Source of the DNA: JBBQVS01 sp038211295
Lineage (GTDB): Bacteria; Chloroflexota; Ktedonobacteria; Ktedonobacterales; Ktedonobacteraceae
DNA: 35,623 bases
Assembly (NCBI GenBank): GCA_038211295.1
Contig: JBBQVS010000038.1
Coordinates: 1-35,623, forward strand
Reading direction: 5' to 3'
Shown here: positions 24,718 through 33,357 of the stretch, piece by piece
How the letters are laid out: every line of letters starts with the position of its first letter
Numbering within the stretch: position 1 is the stretch's first letter
The notes under the pieces: model-generated
Seen by the model: the letters and a program-made list of their open reading frames with translations, nothing else
The model's database searches: none
What the model was told of the DNA's origin: nothing
Translations under genes and position numbers: made by a program

Positions 24718-27700
24718 ATGCGACCACCACCAGTATCAATGCCACGTTGCGATTGCTGTGGTCTTGTCATCAACCCGCAGGCGGGGGAGTATTGTCCGCG
24801 CTGTGGCTATCCTGTGAGCTTGTCCAGAGAAGAGCGTTTTCTGGAAGAGTCAATTCAGAATTTGCAGCGCGTCGCGATGTATGGCGGTGCACGCCTCACC
24901 GTCGAAGATCTCCTGCAACGCTATCACACCCGATTGAACGCGGTGCGGCAACTTCATGCTGCTTCAGTGTTTAGACAAAATGTCGCGTCACCTGTATCAG
25001 CAGTACAACAACCGCCGACGCAAAACCGCCCAGTTGTGCCAGGAGAAAAGTTGTCTCCAAACCTATGGCACGAACCCGCGCAGAACCAGGTGCAACAACC
25101 GCGACTAATGCAACCTGTATCGCAGCAGCCTGTACAGATGCTACCAACAGCATTAGTGCCACCTGTATTCGTTCCGCCCATGCCAACGGCGTCACCCGTG
25201 CCACATCGTGTGTTCTCATTGCGATCATTTTTTGCCGACCAAACAATTAACATCGTCTCTTCGCTTGGCGCGTTTCTTATTCTTATCGGTTCGCTTAGCT
25301 TCGTCGTGACGACAACAAATCTCTTTCTTGCGTTTCTTGTTGTACTTATTGTACATAGCGTTTTCGCAGCAGCTGGTTTTGTCTTTTCGCGCTTCCCTAG
25401 CTTTCGTTTCATCTCACGCATTTATACTGCGATTTTCGCGTTGCTGGTTCCGCTCGTGGGGTTCTCCGGTTATAGGCTTGTTTCGGGAAACTTCACTCAG
25501 GTCTCTGCCCCTACTGTTGTGGCAATCGCAGCCGCGTATGCTGCGATTATCTACGCGTTATTGACAGTTACGCAGCAATTCAAAGTGTTTGGCTACCTAT
25601 CGGTAGTCGCACTGGTGCTTGCCGACCTCGCTGCCGCGTCTTCGCTGCATCTCGCGTACTGGTGGTGGCCTGTACTCTTGATGCCGCTTGCGTTCGGGGG
25701 CTTATTCTCCATGAGTCCAAACCGTTTTCTCAATGGTAACCGCGCGGTTCTACGCGAGCCAGTGCGCGTGCTGATGTATTTGTGTATCGCCAGCGTTGGC
25801 CTGAGCATACTCAGCGTGTATTACTACGCTTTATTACTCGACCTTTTCAAACAACCATCCTTTGATATACGACTCGCTGGTGCCTGTATGCTCCTCGCCC
25901 TGTTCGGCTGGACGTGGGTATATATTGTGGTAACGAAGCGGTTCGCGCTCGGTGCGCTCCTTGCATATCAACTGGTCGGTGTGGTTGCGGCCCTCGCCTA
26001 TACATTTAACGCACCGTCGATTGGATACGGAGTTGTGTTCACCGCTCTGGCAAGTGCCTACGTTCTCTTCATATTGACCGCGAAACAAGTGTTACCACGT
26101 TTCCGCTACTTACGAGGACATATGGAACTGGTCGCACTGGTGCTTGTTACGCTTGTTCCTCTGCTGGTCGCGCCGCTTGTGCCGCTCGCGTTGTTTCAAG
26201 TTGCCTACTCGCCATCCGCTACTCCCATATTTCTGACAAGCAACGTGTTGTTCGTCTTGCCTGTTCTGGTTGTCGCTTGCGCCCTTCCTGTAAGTATCAT
26301 GTTTAGCCGCACTGACTTGAGGCGTTTACCCGCGCAACGTGGCTGGTGCTGGTTACTGTTGCTCAGTATATCCGTGTTTAGCTGGGCATATAGCGTTGTT
26401 GTGCTTTCGCTACGGCTTGCTCCCGTCCCTGCGTTGCTAGCCCTGACACTCCTGCTGCTTGTGAGTGCAATCGCGGTGCGTCGCTCTGTAAGTGTCGCGT
26501 GGTCACATCCACTGGATGTTATTGTGCTGGGTGAGGCTGTGTTCCTATTGCTGTTAAGCGTGGGGCATGATGCCAACGTGAATCTCTCGTTGCTCTTGCT
26601 CTTCGCTGTTCTATCGTATGCAGTTGTGGTTGCTCAACGACGGAGCGTCTGGCTCTTCTTGCCACTGGTGTTTTTGCTGCTCGCGTTCCCGCTTACATTA
26701 GCACATCCGCGTCTGCTCCTCTCGCTCAGCGTTGTTCTTCCTCTCGTCGCGGTGGTTATTGCGCGGCAGGAGCGATATCAGACACCGACTCTTGTGAGAG
26801 AGGGTAGACCGAACACACTGCGTCTTTCCACGCTTGTTTGGGAATGGCCTCCGCTGGCAGCCGGGGTGTTCTTTGGCATTACGTTCTGCATTCAGGATGC
26901 GCTCGCGTCAGTGAGTACCGTGCAACACATGGTGGGCGAGCCATTTTCCGTCGCTGTAGAGATGGCAGCGCTGGCCCTTGTGTGGTACAGTGCCGCGGTG
27001 CTGGCTCGTGTAAAATGGTGGCTGTTTGTCGTGGTAGGTTTCGCTGTTGCTGGCCTGCTCGTACCAACAAACACTTTCTGGGTACTGGTCTACGTTCCAT
27101 TTATTGCCGTATTTCTCGGACTTGGGATAAGCCAATTGACTGATCGCGAGTGGGCCGCACCCGTCTATATTGTCGCGTTCCTAGCGGCTATAGTCATGGC
27201 TCGTATTGGCTATACTGGAACGCCTAATGAAGCCTCAGTTGCCGCATGGCTCTTACTCGGTTTCGCTGCCCTTACCTATATCATTGGCGTGTTAGAAGAC
27301 TTCCAGCTTTTCTTATGGCTGGCCCCCCTCTTCGCGATATGGGCCGTTTATGCGTCCGCTGTGCTTGGCGACCTCTACCGTTTACCAATTGTCGCGCTCT
27401 CGTGCGCCGCGCTTGGCGTTGGCGTCGGATGCCTGCCATTTCTACTCATCGTGTTTAGCAAGCGCACATTGCTTCGCTACTCACTGCCTCTCTACGTGAC
27501 TGCGCTTGCTGCGGCTGCTTTAACAGGCGTGTACGGGATAACTTCTGGCGTAAATTATCCTTTCCCAGCAGCTATTCCTGATGCGCTTCTCCTGTATGCT
27601 GTTGTCGCCTATGCCATTCTTGTCTTTGAACGACAACCGCTCTGGCTCTGGCTGGTCGCGGCTCTTGGTGTATGGAGTATTGCGCTGGCAGTACAGACGA

Positions 27701-29526
27701 ATGCACTGTACCTCGTGTGCATTGGTTTCGCGGCGGGTCTGCTTGGGCTGGTGCTAAACCGCTTGATACTCACTACACACATGAAGCCAACTCCTGCGCT
27801 GCGTGGCGTGTTCTCGTTCAGTTGGGGCTGGCCCTGGTATGTAATCGCTCTGGTTGGAGCCGTGCTTGTAAGCGTATGGCGTATCTTTCCTCTCACCGAA
27901 CCATTTCCTGGCTTTATGGATTATGCGCTATTGGCATTCGCGTTACTTGCTTATGTTATCGGTATGTTGGAAGATGTTTTACCCTGGGTATGGGTTGGTG
28001 TCGTCCTTGCTCTTGGCTTTCTTGTCTCTGCCACGCTCAGACATGATGTGTCGCGCCTCTTTGTCAGTGCTGTGGTATGTGGCAGCGTTGGCTTCGCACT
28101 GAGCGTCCTTACTCAGTCTATGCCGAACCTTTTTGTGAGGGCGCAAGGTAAGCGCAGGCTTGACTATATACTACCACTTTACACAACCGCCCTGGCTTCT
28201 GTCGTGCTAACCGCCTTCTATAGCGTGACTACCCTTGCGGTTAACTCCCCCTTCTACGCGGCCTTACCCCTGGCTTTCTTCCTGTACGCACTACTGACCT
28301 ATGCTATTCTGGTGTTGGAGAAGGGAAGAACTTTACTCTGGCTCGTTGCGGGATGTGCTGTCTTCGCAACACTGCTGATATTGGCCTGCAATGGGCCGAT
28401 ATGGAACACATCCTTGTTGTTTGCGAGTACCGCAGTGACAACAGGCGTACTTGGCCTAATTGTTGGGCGTTTCCACAATCCTGTTCCCAGAATTTTTACC
28501 TGGAGTTGGCCCTGGTACGTCTCCTCTGTGGTAGCTATGATTGTGACGGTGCTATGGAACTATAGCGTTGGTGGGACACAATTCCCCGCTACGATTGCCT
28601 ATGGAAGTATTGGCGCGTTTATTGTGCTTTCGCTGCTTGTGACTGCCATTGAGCGGCGGGCTATACTCCTGGTGCTTCCTGTCGCCCTTGTCGCATGGAG
28701 TATTATACAGACACACAGTCTGATGTGGGAGCAGACTCTGGCATTCGCGCTCCTCTTCTTTAGTGTGACTATAGTGCAATACGTGTGGCGTGTTGTCTTG
28801 CCAGCAACACAACGCGAGCGGTTCAATGCACTGCGTACCGCGCTCGGACTGCTTGGTCAGGGGATTGTACTTCTTGTGGTTGTGTCCTATGGCGGTCTCT
28901 CCGCCGACTCCGTCCCGCTCGCCCACGTTGGTGCGGGAATACTCCTATTACTTGCGATCCAGTTTTTCCTCTATGGTCGAATACAGAGTGGACGCTCGGT
29001 TCAGCAGGAAGTGGCGGGACAGCAGCATTGGACATTGTATAGTGCGGGGCTTATGGTCGCACTTGCTATTCCCTGGGAACTGTCCGCGCTTCGCCAGACG
29101 CACATTGAGTGGCTGACACTTGCCCCCGCAACCTACCTGATTGTGATTGCGCCGTTCGTATCACGCGACGAGCGCGTGGTATATCATCAGCGTGTGGGAC
29201 AACTTGGTTCAATTCTTGGCTCCGCCCTGTTACTGCTGCCGACACTCTGGTCTAGCTTCAGTCAGGCAAGCATTCAACCAACGTTCATTCTTGGAGGGGA
29301 AGCTCTGGTTCTGCTGCTGTTAGGCATAAGCCTACGCGTCCGCTTCTTTGTCCTGAGCGGCGCGGCTCTGGTAATTGTGAGCGCGATGCACGCCCTCTTT
29401 CTACCATCGCTGGGACTACCGCCATCGCTGGCACTAACCATTATGGGTGTGACCTTGCTCGGACTTGCAACCGCGCTTAGTCTCGCGCGTCATCGTGTAC
29501 AAGCTGTCTGGACTCGGCTAGACTAA
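24718..29526 (+). CDS. Giant zinc-ribbon polytopic membrane protein (1602 aa)
   Basis: A 1602-residue protein beginning with a zinc ribbon: Cys11/Cys14 (CDCC) and Cys26/Cys29 (CPRC). A charged helix (about 35-80) and a Gln/Pro-rich linker (about 85-170) follow. From about 175 to the end it is almost entirely hydrophobic helices, roughly forty. The second half contains duplicated modules: RYSLPLY at 920 and DYILPLY at 1149, YAILVFE at 965 and YAILVLE at 1195, WGWPWY at 1036 and WSWPWY at 1262, all offset by 226-230 residues. The layout resembles large SCO7613-type membrane proteins of Actinobacteria, whose function is unknown; that comparison is from memory. AAAAAGGGG precedes the ATG. Confidence 0.85.
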   Translation: MRPPPVSMPRCDCCGLVINPQAGEYCPRCGYPVSLSREERFLEESIQNLQRVAMYGGARLTVEDLLQRYHTRLNAVRQLHAASVFRQNVASPVSAVQQPPTQNRPVVPGEKLSPNLWHEPAQNQVQQPRLMQPVSQQPVQMLPTALVPPVFVPPMPTASPVPHRVFSLRSFFADQTINIVSSLGAFLILIGSLSFVVTTTNLFLAFLVVLIVHSVFAAAGFVFSRFPSFRFISRIYTAIFALLVPLVGFSGYRLVSGNFTQVSAPTVVAIAAAYAAIIYALLTVTQQFKVFGYLSVVALVLADLAAASSLHLAYWWWPVLLMPLAFGGLFSMSPNRFLNGNRAVLREPVRVLMYLCIASVGLSILSVYYYALLLDLFKQPSFDIRLAGACMLLALFGWTWVYIVVTKRFALGALLAYQLVGVVAALAYTFNAPSIGYGVVFTALASAYVLFILTAKQVLPRFRYLRGHMELVALVLVTLVPLLVAPLVPLALFQVAYSPSATPIFLTSNVLFVLPVLVVACALPVSIMFSRTDLRRLPAQRGWCWLLLLSISVFSWAYSVVVLSLRLAPVPALLALTLLLLVSAIAVRRSVSVAWSHPLDVIVLGEAVFLLLLSVGHDANVNLSLLLLFAVLSYAVVVAQRRSVWLFLPLVFLLLAFPLTLAHPRLLLSLSVVLPLVAVVIARQERYQTPTLVREGRPNTLRLSTLVWEWPPLAAGVFFGITFCIQDALASVSTVQHMVGEPFSVAVEMAALALVWYSAAVLARVKWWLFVVVGFAVAGLLVPTNTFWVLVYVPFIAVFLGLGISQLTDREWAAPVYIVAFLAAIVMARIGYTGTPNEASVAAWLLLGFAALTYIIGVLEDFQLFLWLAPLFAIWAVYASAVLGDLYRLPIVALSCAALGVGVGCLPFLLIVFSKRTLLRYSLPLYVTALAAAALTGVYGITSGVNYPFPAAIPDALLLYAVVAYAILVFERQPLWLWLVAALGVWSIALAVQTNALYLVCIGFAAGLLGLVLNRLILTTHMKPTPALRGVFSFSWGWPWYVIALVGAVLVSVWRIFPLTEPFPGFMDYALLAFALLAYVIGMLEDVLPWVWVGVVLALGFLVSATLRHDVSRLFVSAVVCGSVGFALSVLTQSMPNLFVRAQGKRRLDYILPLYTTALASVVLTAFYSVTTLAVNSPFYAALPLAFFLYALLTYAILVLEKGRTLLWLVAGCAVFATLLILACNGPIWNTSLLFASTAVTTGVLGLIVGRFHNPVPRIFTWSWPWYVSSVVAMIVTVLWNYSVGGTQFPATIAYGSIGAFIVLSLLVTAIERRAILLVLPVALVAWSIIQTHSLMWEQTLAFALLFFSVTIVQYVWRVVLPATQRERFNALRTALGLLGQGIVLLVVVSYGGLSADSVPLAHVGAGILLLLAIQFFLYGRIQSGRSVQQEVAGQQHWTLYSAGLMVALAIPWELSALRQTHIEWLTLAPATYLIVIAPFVSRDERVVYHQRVGQLGSILGSALLLLPTLWSSFSQASIQPTFILGGEALVLLLLGISLRVRFFVLSGAALVIVSAMHALFLPSLGLPPSLALTIMGVTLLGLATALSLARHRVQAVWTRLD

Positions 29527-29557
29527 TCTTCATTGTGAGTGTTCGTAGCGTATAATG

Positions 29558-29588
29558 TGAGGTATATCGCCTGAGCCGATATACCTCA
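29558..29588 (+). terminator. Hairpin after the giant membrane protein gene
   Basis: TGAGGTATATCG-CCTGAGC-CGATATACCTCA is a perfect 12-bp stem 31 bp after the stop, followed by a T-rich stretch. The probable -10-like TATAAT at 29551-29556 just before it has no good -35 partner. Confidence 0.6.
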
Positions 29589-29699
29589 TATGCTCTTTTA
29601 TGAGTTTGTGGTGGAAGAAGGACGAACAGACCCGCTCATCAGATAGAGGTTTATTGTAAAAATGTTGGGCAAGAAAAGCACTCTAGGGAGGAAGCAGAG

Positions 29700-30032
29700 A
29701 TGAACAACAACCCTGACCGATGTCGCCAGCTACACACACTTCACGATCAGCTTGTGAAACAGATAAGCACTTTGCGAGAAAGTGTTCAGCAGGTAGAACG
29801 AGAGGGAATAGAATCGCCAGTTGAGTCGCTCAGTATTATCAAGACACTCGAAAAGACACTCTATACCACCACACTGCAACTGCAAGAATGTCCTTCTGAG
29901 ACAAGCGAACTCACCGCAACACTTCAACAGCAGGCACCCGCGTCAATCGCGGCTCAGACGGTGCGGCGTTGGTTTCCGGACTCTGAGCAGCACGACGGTG
30001 AAGAACCTGACTCTATTATTGATGAATACTAA
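29700..30032 (+). CDS. Hypothetical coiled-coil protein (110 aa)
   Basis: A 110-residue soluble, acidic, Gln-rich protein, predicted mostly helical. Heptad-like spacing of Leu/Ile runs from about residue 10 to 60 (LHTLHDQLVKQISTLRESVQ), and the tail is acidic (EEPDSIIDEY). GGGAGGAAG precedes the ATG. I recognise no family. It lies alone between the giant membrane protein and the acidic protein/S9 peptidase pair. Confidence 0.6.
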   Translation: MNNNPDRCRQLHTLHDQLVKQISTLRESVQQVEREGIESPVESLSIIKTLEKTLYTTTLQLQECPSETSELTATLQQQAPASIAAQTVRRWFPDSEQHDGEEPDSIIDEY

Positions 30033-30392
30033 CGTTTTGTATTCCTTGGTCAGTGTTCCATGAGCGTTGGGATGTAAATTTCAACGAAGCAGGAAACATT
30101 AATTTCCGTCAACATGATTAACTCTATCACTACTATGTTTCAGCGCGTGCTATTCTATGCGCGGTGAGGCATAGTAGCGATGAAATTTCCTGCTATCATC
30201 GTGCTTGCAAAATACGTTTGTGATATGATGATGTCTGTATATTCTGAGGCATATTTTCTTTTGCTAAACTCTCTTCTCGCCTCTTTCCCATAACGCCTAC
30301 CAAACAGAAAACTACTATTTTATAATAAAATGTTATGTATAGCAGAAGTGGCTGTGGGAGCCGATTCGTTCTGCATACTTGAGGAGGAATAC
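30033..30392. other. 360-bp intergenic region without a gene
   Basis: No supported coding frame on either strand. It holds a 9-bp inverted repeat AGCAGGAAA (30088-30096) / TTTCCTGCT (30186-30194), a small stem CTATGC-GCGGTGAG-GCATAG, and a -10-like TATAAT (30321-30326) reading towards the acidic protein gene without a clear -35. It may contain a structured leader or small RNA. Confidence 0.3.
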
Positions 30393-31226
30393 ATGGAGCT
30401 ATCATTGCGGTTGGATACACTTGGTATGGTGGAGATGCGCTACCTGCGAACACGCGAACGATATCGGGATTGGCCTCCGTTTCAACTACTTGCCGCGTCA
30501 CGACAGGCGCGAGTAATGACCTATTTTACACGCGACGTCGCGGAACTGCTACATCAGCAAATTCTGGCGGTAGAAGAAGCGGTTGGGCTAGACGCGAGTG
30601 AAGACGAGGACAACGAAGATGAAAGCGTAGAAAGCAATGGCAACGGCTTTCACAACGAGGAGGGCGAGACGAGCCAGAAGAGTGCAGAGCGTGAGAGTAA
30701 TGCCTTCTCTCCTGCCTTTGCTCAAGCGCTCAAGCAGCTTAACGAGCTTGCTCGTCAACGTCTCCCTGACTCTGGAACAGGTACGACCCAGAATTCGGGC
30801 GAGTTGAACGTGGACCTGGAGAGTATGGGTAATGATGAGGATGCGCTGGAACAATTGCAAGATGCATTTGTGCAGATGATGGAGGTTGTGCGCGAACTGG
30901 CGGAGGAGTTGTCAACCGATGCGTTGAAGCTCACTGGTCGCTTCAAGTGTGCGCGTACCAATATCGAATTTGTGCCGCGCCCGATTGATGACGATGATGA
31001 TGAGGAAGACGACGACGAGGAGGATGTGGAACTCGAATTAGAGCGTGAGGGAGTGATGGAGATTGAGCTAACACTACTTCTGCAACTCTTCGAGGAAGGG
31101 CGTTCCCGTCCTGATGATGTGCCTGCGGTAGAATTACAGCTAGACGTGGACGATTTCGAGCGTCTGCATGAGACGCTTGATCTGGCCCTTGAGCGCGATC
31201 GTAGTAGTCGTCGTCGTCGTCCCTAA
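30393..31226 (+). CDS. Acidic protein of unknown function (277 aa)
   Basis: A 277-residue soluble protein with three acidic low-complexity stretches: around residues 70-80 (EDEDNEDES), 140-150, and 200-225 (DDDDDEEDDDEED). The tail is basic (RDRSSRRRRP). The ordered N-terminus (MELSLRLDTLGMVEMRYLRTRERYRDWPPFQLLAASRQARVM) and the LQLFEEGRSRPDDVPAVELQLDVDDFERLHETLDLALER end suggest two small folded domains joined by a flexible linker. I recognise no family. GAGGAGG precedes the ATG by 5 nt. It lies 20 bp upstream of the S9 peptidase and is probably co-transcribed. Confidence 0.75.
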   Translation: MELSLRLDTLGMVEMRYLRTRERYRDWPPFQLLAASRQARVMTYFTRDVAELLHQQILAVEEAVGLDASEDEDNEDESVESNGNGFHNEEGETSQKSAERESNAFSPAFAQALKQLNELARQRLPDSGTGTTQNSGELNVDLESMGNDEDALEQLQDAFVQMMEVVRELAEELSTDALKLTGRFKCARTNIEFVPRPIDDDDDEEDDDEEDVELELEREGVMEIELTLLLQLFEEGRSRPDDVPAVELQLDVDDFERLHETLDLALERDRSSRRRRP

Positions 31227-31246
31227 CTCTTTGAAAGGAATTTCTT

Positions 31247-33274
31247 GTGGCAAGAGCAATTACGATAGAAGACCTGTACAAGATACAATTTTTGAGTCGG
31301 CCCCGTATGTCACCAGATGGGCAGCGGGTCGCGTTTGTAGCGACTGCGATAGACGAGCGTAAACATGCCTATCGCTCATCAATATGGATCGCGCCCGCCA
31401 ACGGCGGCGAGGCGAGACAATTTACATTCGGGTTGGCGAACGCGAGTAGCCCTACCTGGTCGCCTGATGGTCGCTGGCTAGCGTTTGTCTCCGAACGCGA
31501 AGGCGAGGCCATGAAAAAAGATGAAAAGAAGCTGGGCAAAGGAAAGCCTCAAGTCTGGTTACTTCCACTTGATGGTGGTGAGGCACGGCAACTGACCTTT
31601 ATGGAGCATGGAGCCGCTGCTCCAGTCTGGTCACCAGATAGTAAACGCGTACTTTTCAATGCGGAAGTAGGCCCTGCTGACGAGGAGACAGAAGACGGGA
31701 AGCCACTACCTAAGGTGCGTGTGATTGATCGACTCTGGTATCGGCTCGACGGCGTGGGCTTTATTTATGAACGTCGCTCGCACCTTTTTCTCATTGGGAT
31801 ACAGGACAGCACACCGCAACAAGTAACCGATGGTGATTGGGATGATGGCGAAGCGACGTGGTCGCCCGATGGCACGCAGATTGTGTTTACCTCTAACCGC
31901 GCAGAAGATCGCTGGCGTATTCTGGGTGCCGATCTGTATACACTGGGTCTGCGCGATGGCACGCCCGGAGTATTGCGCTGCTTGACGGACGGCACGCTGG
32001 GCTGCGGCTCGCCCGCCTGGTCGCCTGATGGTAAAACGATTGCTTTTCTCGCGGCATACAAAGTTCGTTCCGGTGGACATACCTACCTCTATTCTATCGC
32101 GTCGAATGCTCAAACGCAGGCCCCTATATGTCTTTCACACGATTTTGAAGGTACATGTATGGACTTCACGAATAGCGATATGAGTGACGAGCATCTTCTG
32201 CCCGCGCCGGTCTGGTCGGCTGATGGCGCGTCATTGTATGTGCTCGCTTCTTATCATGGTGCGTCGCGCCTCTTCGCGATTGCAGCAAGTGGTGCGGGCA
32301 CGCAACCGCCGACACTGACGCCTGGCAACGTCCATGTGCAGGACTTTACAGTTGATACAGCGAAGAAGATAATTGCATTGCTTGTGGGCGATGCCACACG
32401 TCCGCAGGAGATATTCACGTTTGACACAACCGCACCGACTGGCGAGTTGCGTCGCATAACACACTTCAACGATACCTTGTTTAGCGAATTGACAATTGTT
32501 GCGCCCGAATACATGCCGTATAAGGGGGCTGACGACTGGGCAATAGATGGGTGGATTCTCAAACCTCACGATTTTGAGCCAACAAAGAAATACCCGTTGA
32601 TTGTTGAGATACATGGCGGACCACAGACGCAGTATGGCTACGGGTTCTTCCACGAGATGCAGTTGCTGGTCGCGCAGGGTTATGTAGTGTTGTACACCAA
32701 CCCGCGTGGGAGTTGTGGATATGGCTATGATTTCTCGTTCGCGGTCAACGGTGCGTGGGGCGAGAAGGACTCTGTCGATATCATGAATGGCCTGCAAACG
32801 CTGGTACTGCGCGGCTATATCGATGAGCAACGCATAGGCGTTACAGGCGGGAGCTATGGTGGCTTCATGACAAACTGGCTCGTGAGTCATTATGACACCT
32901 TCAAAGCGGCGGTGACTGATCGTTGTGTAACCAACCTGGCGTCGTTCTTTGGGAGTAGCGATGTTGGCTGGGATATGGGCTATGACAATCTGGACACGAC
33001 CCCCTGGGAGAATCTGGAAAAGTATATGCATATGTCCCCCATGAAATATGTGCAGAACATCAAAGTACCGCTCCTGATTATTCATAGCGAGCAAGATTTG
33101 CGCTGTCCGATGGAGCAAGCGGAGCAGTTGTTCGCGGCACTCAAATGGATGGGTCGAGAGGTACAACTGGTGCGTTTCGAGGGGCAAAGTCACGGCCTCT
33201 CGCGTGGTGGGCATCCCAAGCTTCGACTTGAGCGGCTACGCCATATTGTGAGTTGGTTCGAGAAATACTTGTAG
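31247..33274 (+). CDS. S9 family serine peptidase (acylaminoacyl-peptidase/prolyl-oligopeptidase type)
   Basis: A 675-residue cytoplasmic peptidase: no signal peptide is seen. The N-terminal ~390 residues form a beta-propeller with repeated SPTWSPDG, APVWSPDS, EATWSPDG and SPAWSPDG blades that restrict access to short peptides. The C-terminal alpha/beta-hydrolase domain has the catalytic triad Ser536 (GGSYGG), Asp617 (EQDLRCP) and His649 (GQSHGLS). The oxyanion region HGGPQTQYGYG is present. It should remove residues or acylated residues from short peptides. The start is GTG at 31247 with GAAAGGAA just upstream. It follows the acidic protein gene by 20 bp. Confidence 0.95.
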   Translation: MARAITIEDLYKIQFLSRPRMSPDGQRVAFVATAIDERKHAYRSSIWIAPANGGEARQFTFGLANASSPTWSPDGRWLAFVSEREGEAMKKDEKKLGKGKPQVWLLPLDGGEARQLTFMEHGAAAPVWSPDSKRVLFNAEVGPADEETEDGKPLPKVRVIDRLWYRLDGVGFIYERRSHLFLIGIQDSTPQQVTDGDWDDGEATWSPDGTQIVFTSNRAEDRWRILGADLYTLGLRDGTPGVLRCLTDGTLGCGSPAWSPDGKTIAFLAAYKVRSGGHTYLYSIASNAQTQAPICLSHDFEGTCMDFTNSDMSDEHLLPAPVWSADGASLYVLASYHGASRLFAIAASGAGTQPPTLTPGNVHVQDFTVDTAKKIIALLVGDATRPQEIFTFDTTAPTGELRRITHFNDTLFSELTIVAPEYMPYKGADDWAIDGWILKPHDFEPTKKYPLIVEIHGGPQTQYGYGFFHEMQLLVAQGYVVLYTNPRGSCGYGYDFSFAVNGAWGEKDSVDIMNGLQTLVLRGYIDEQRIGVTGGSYGGFMTNWLVSHYDTFKAAVTDRCVTNLASFFGSSDVGWDMGYDNLDTTPWENLEKYMHMSPMKYVQNIKVPLLIIHSEQDLRCPMEQAEQLFAALKWMGREVQLVRFEGQSHGLSRGGHPKLRLERLRHIVSWFEKYL

Positions 33275-33295
33275 TTGATGTGACTCATTGAAGTG

Positions 33296-33326
33296 GGGAG
33301 ATCACATGTGGGTCTCCCTGTTTTTT
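33296..33326 (+). terminator. Rho-independent terminator of the S9 peptidase gene
   Basis: GGGAGATC-ACATGTG-GGTCTCCC forms an 8-bp stem (one T.G pair) followed by TG and six T residues. Confidence 0.88.
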
Positions 33327-33357
33327 GTATGCATGGCGCACTTTTGCGAAAGACAAA

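Noticed and set aside
31200..31226. Short GTC/CGT trinucleotide repeat
   Set aside because: It encodes the basic tail of the acidic protein and is too short to treat as a separate repeat element.
32231..33214. 327-residue open frame on the minus strand
   Set aside because: It lies wholly antisense to the S9 peptidase, whose catalytic triad is intact; the antisense product has no recognisable motif or ribosome site.
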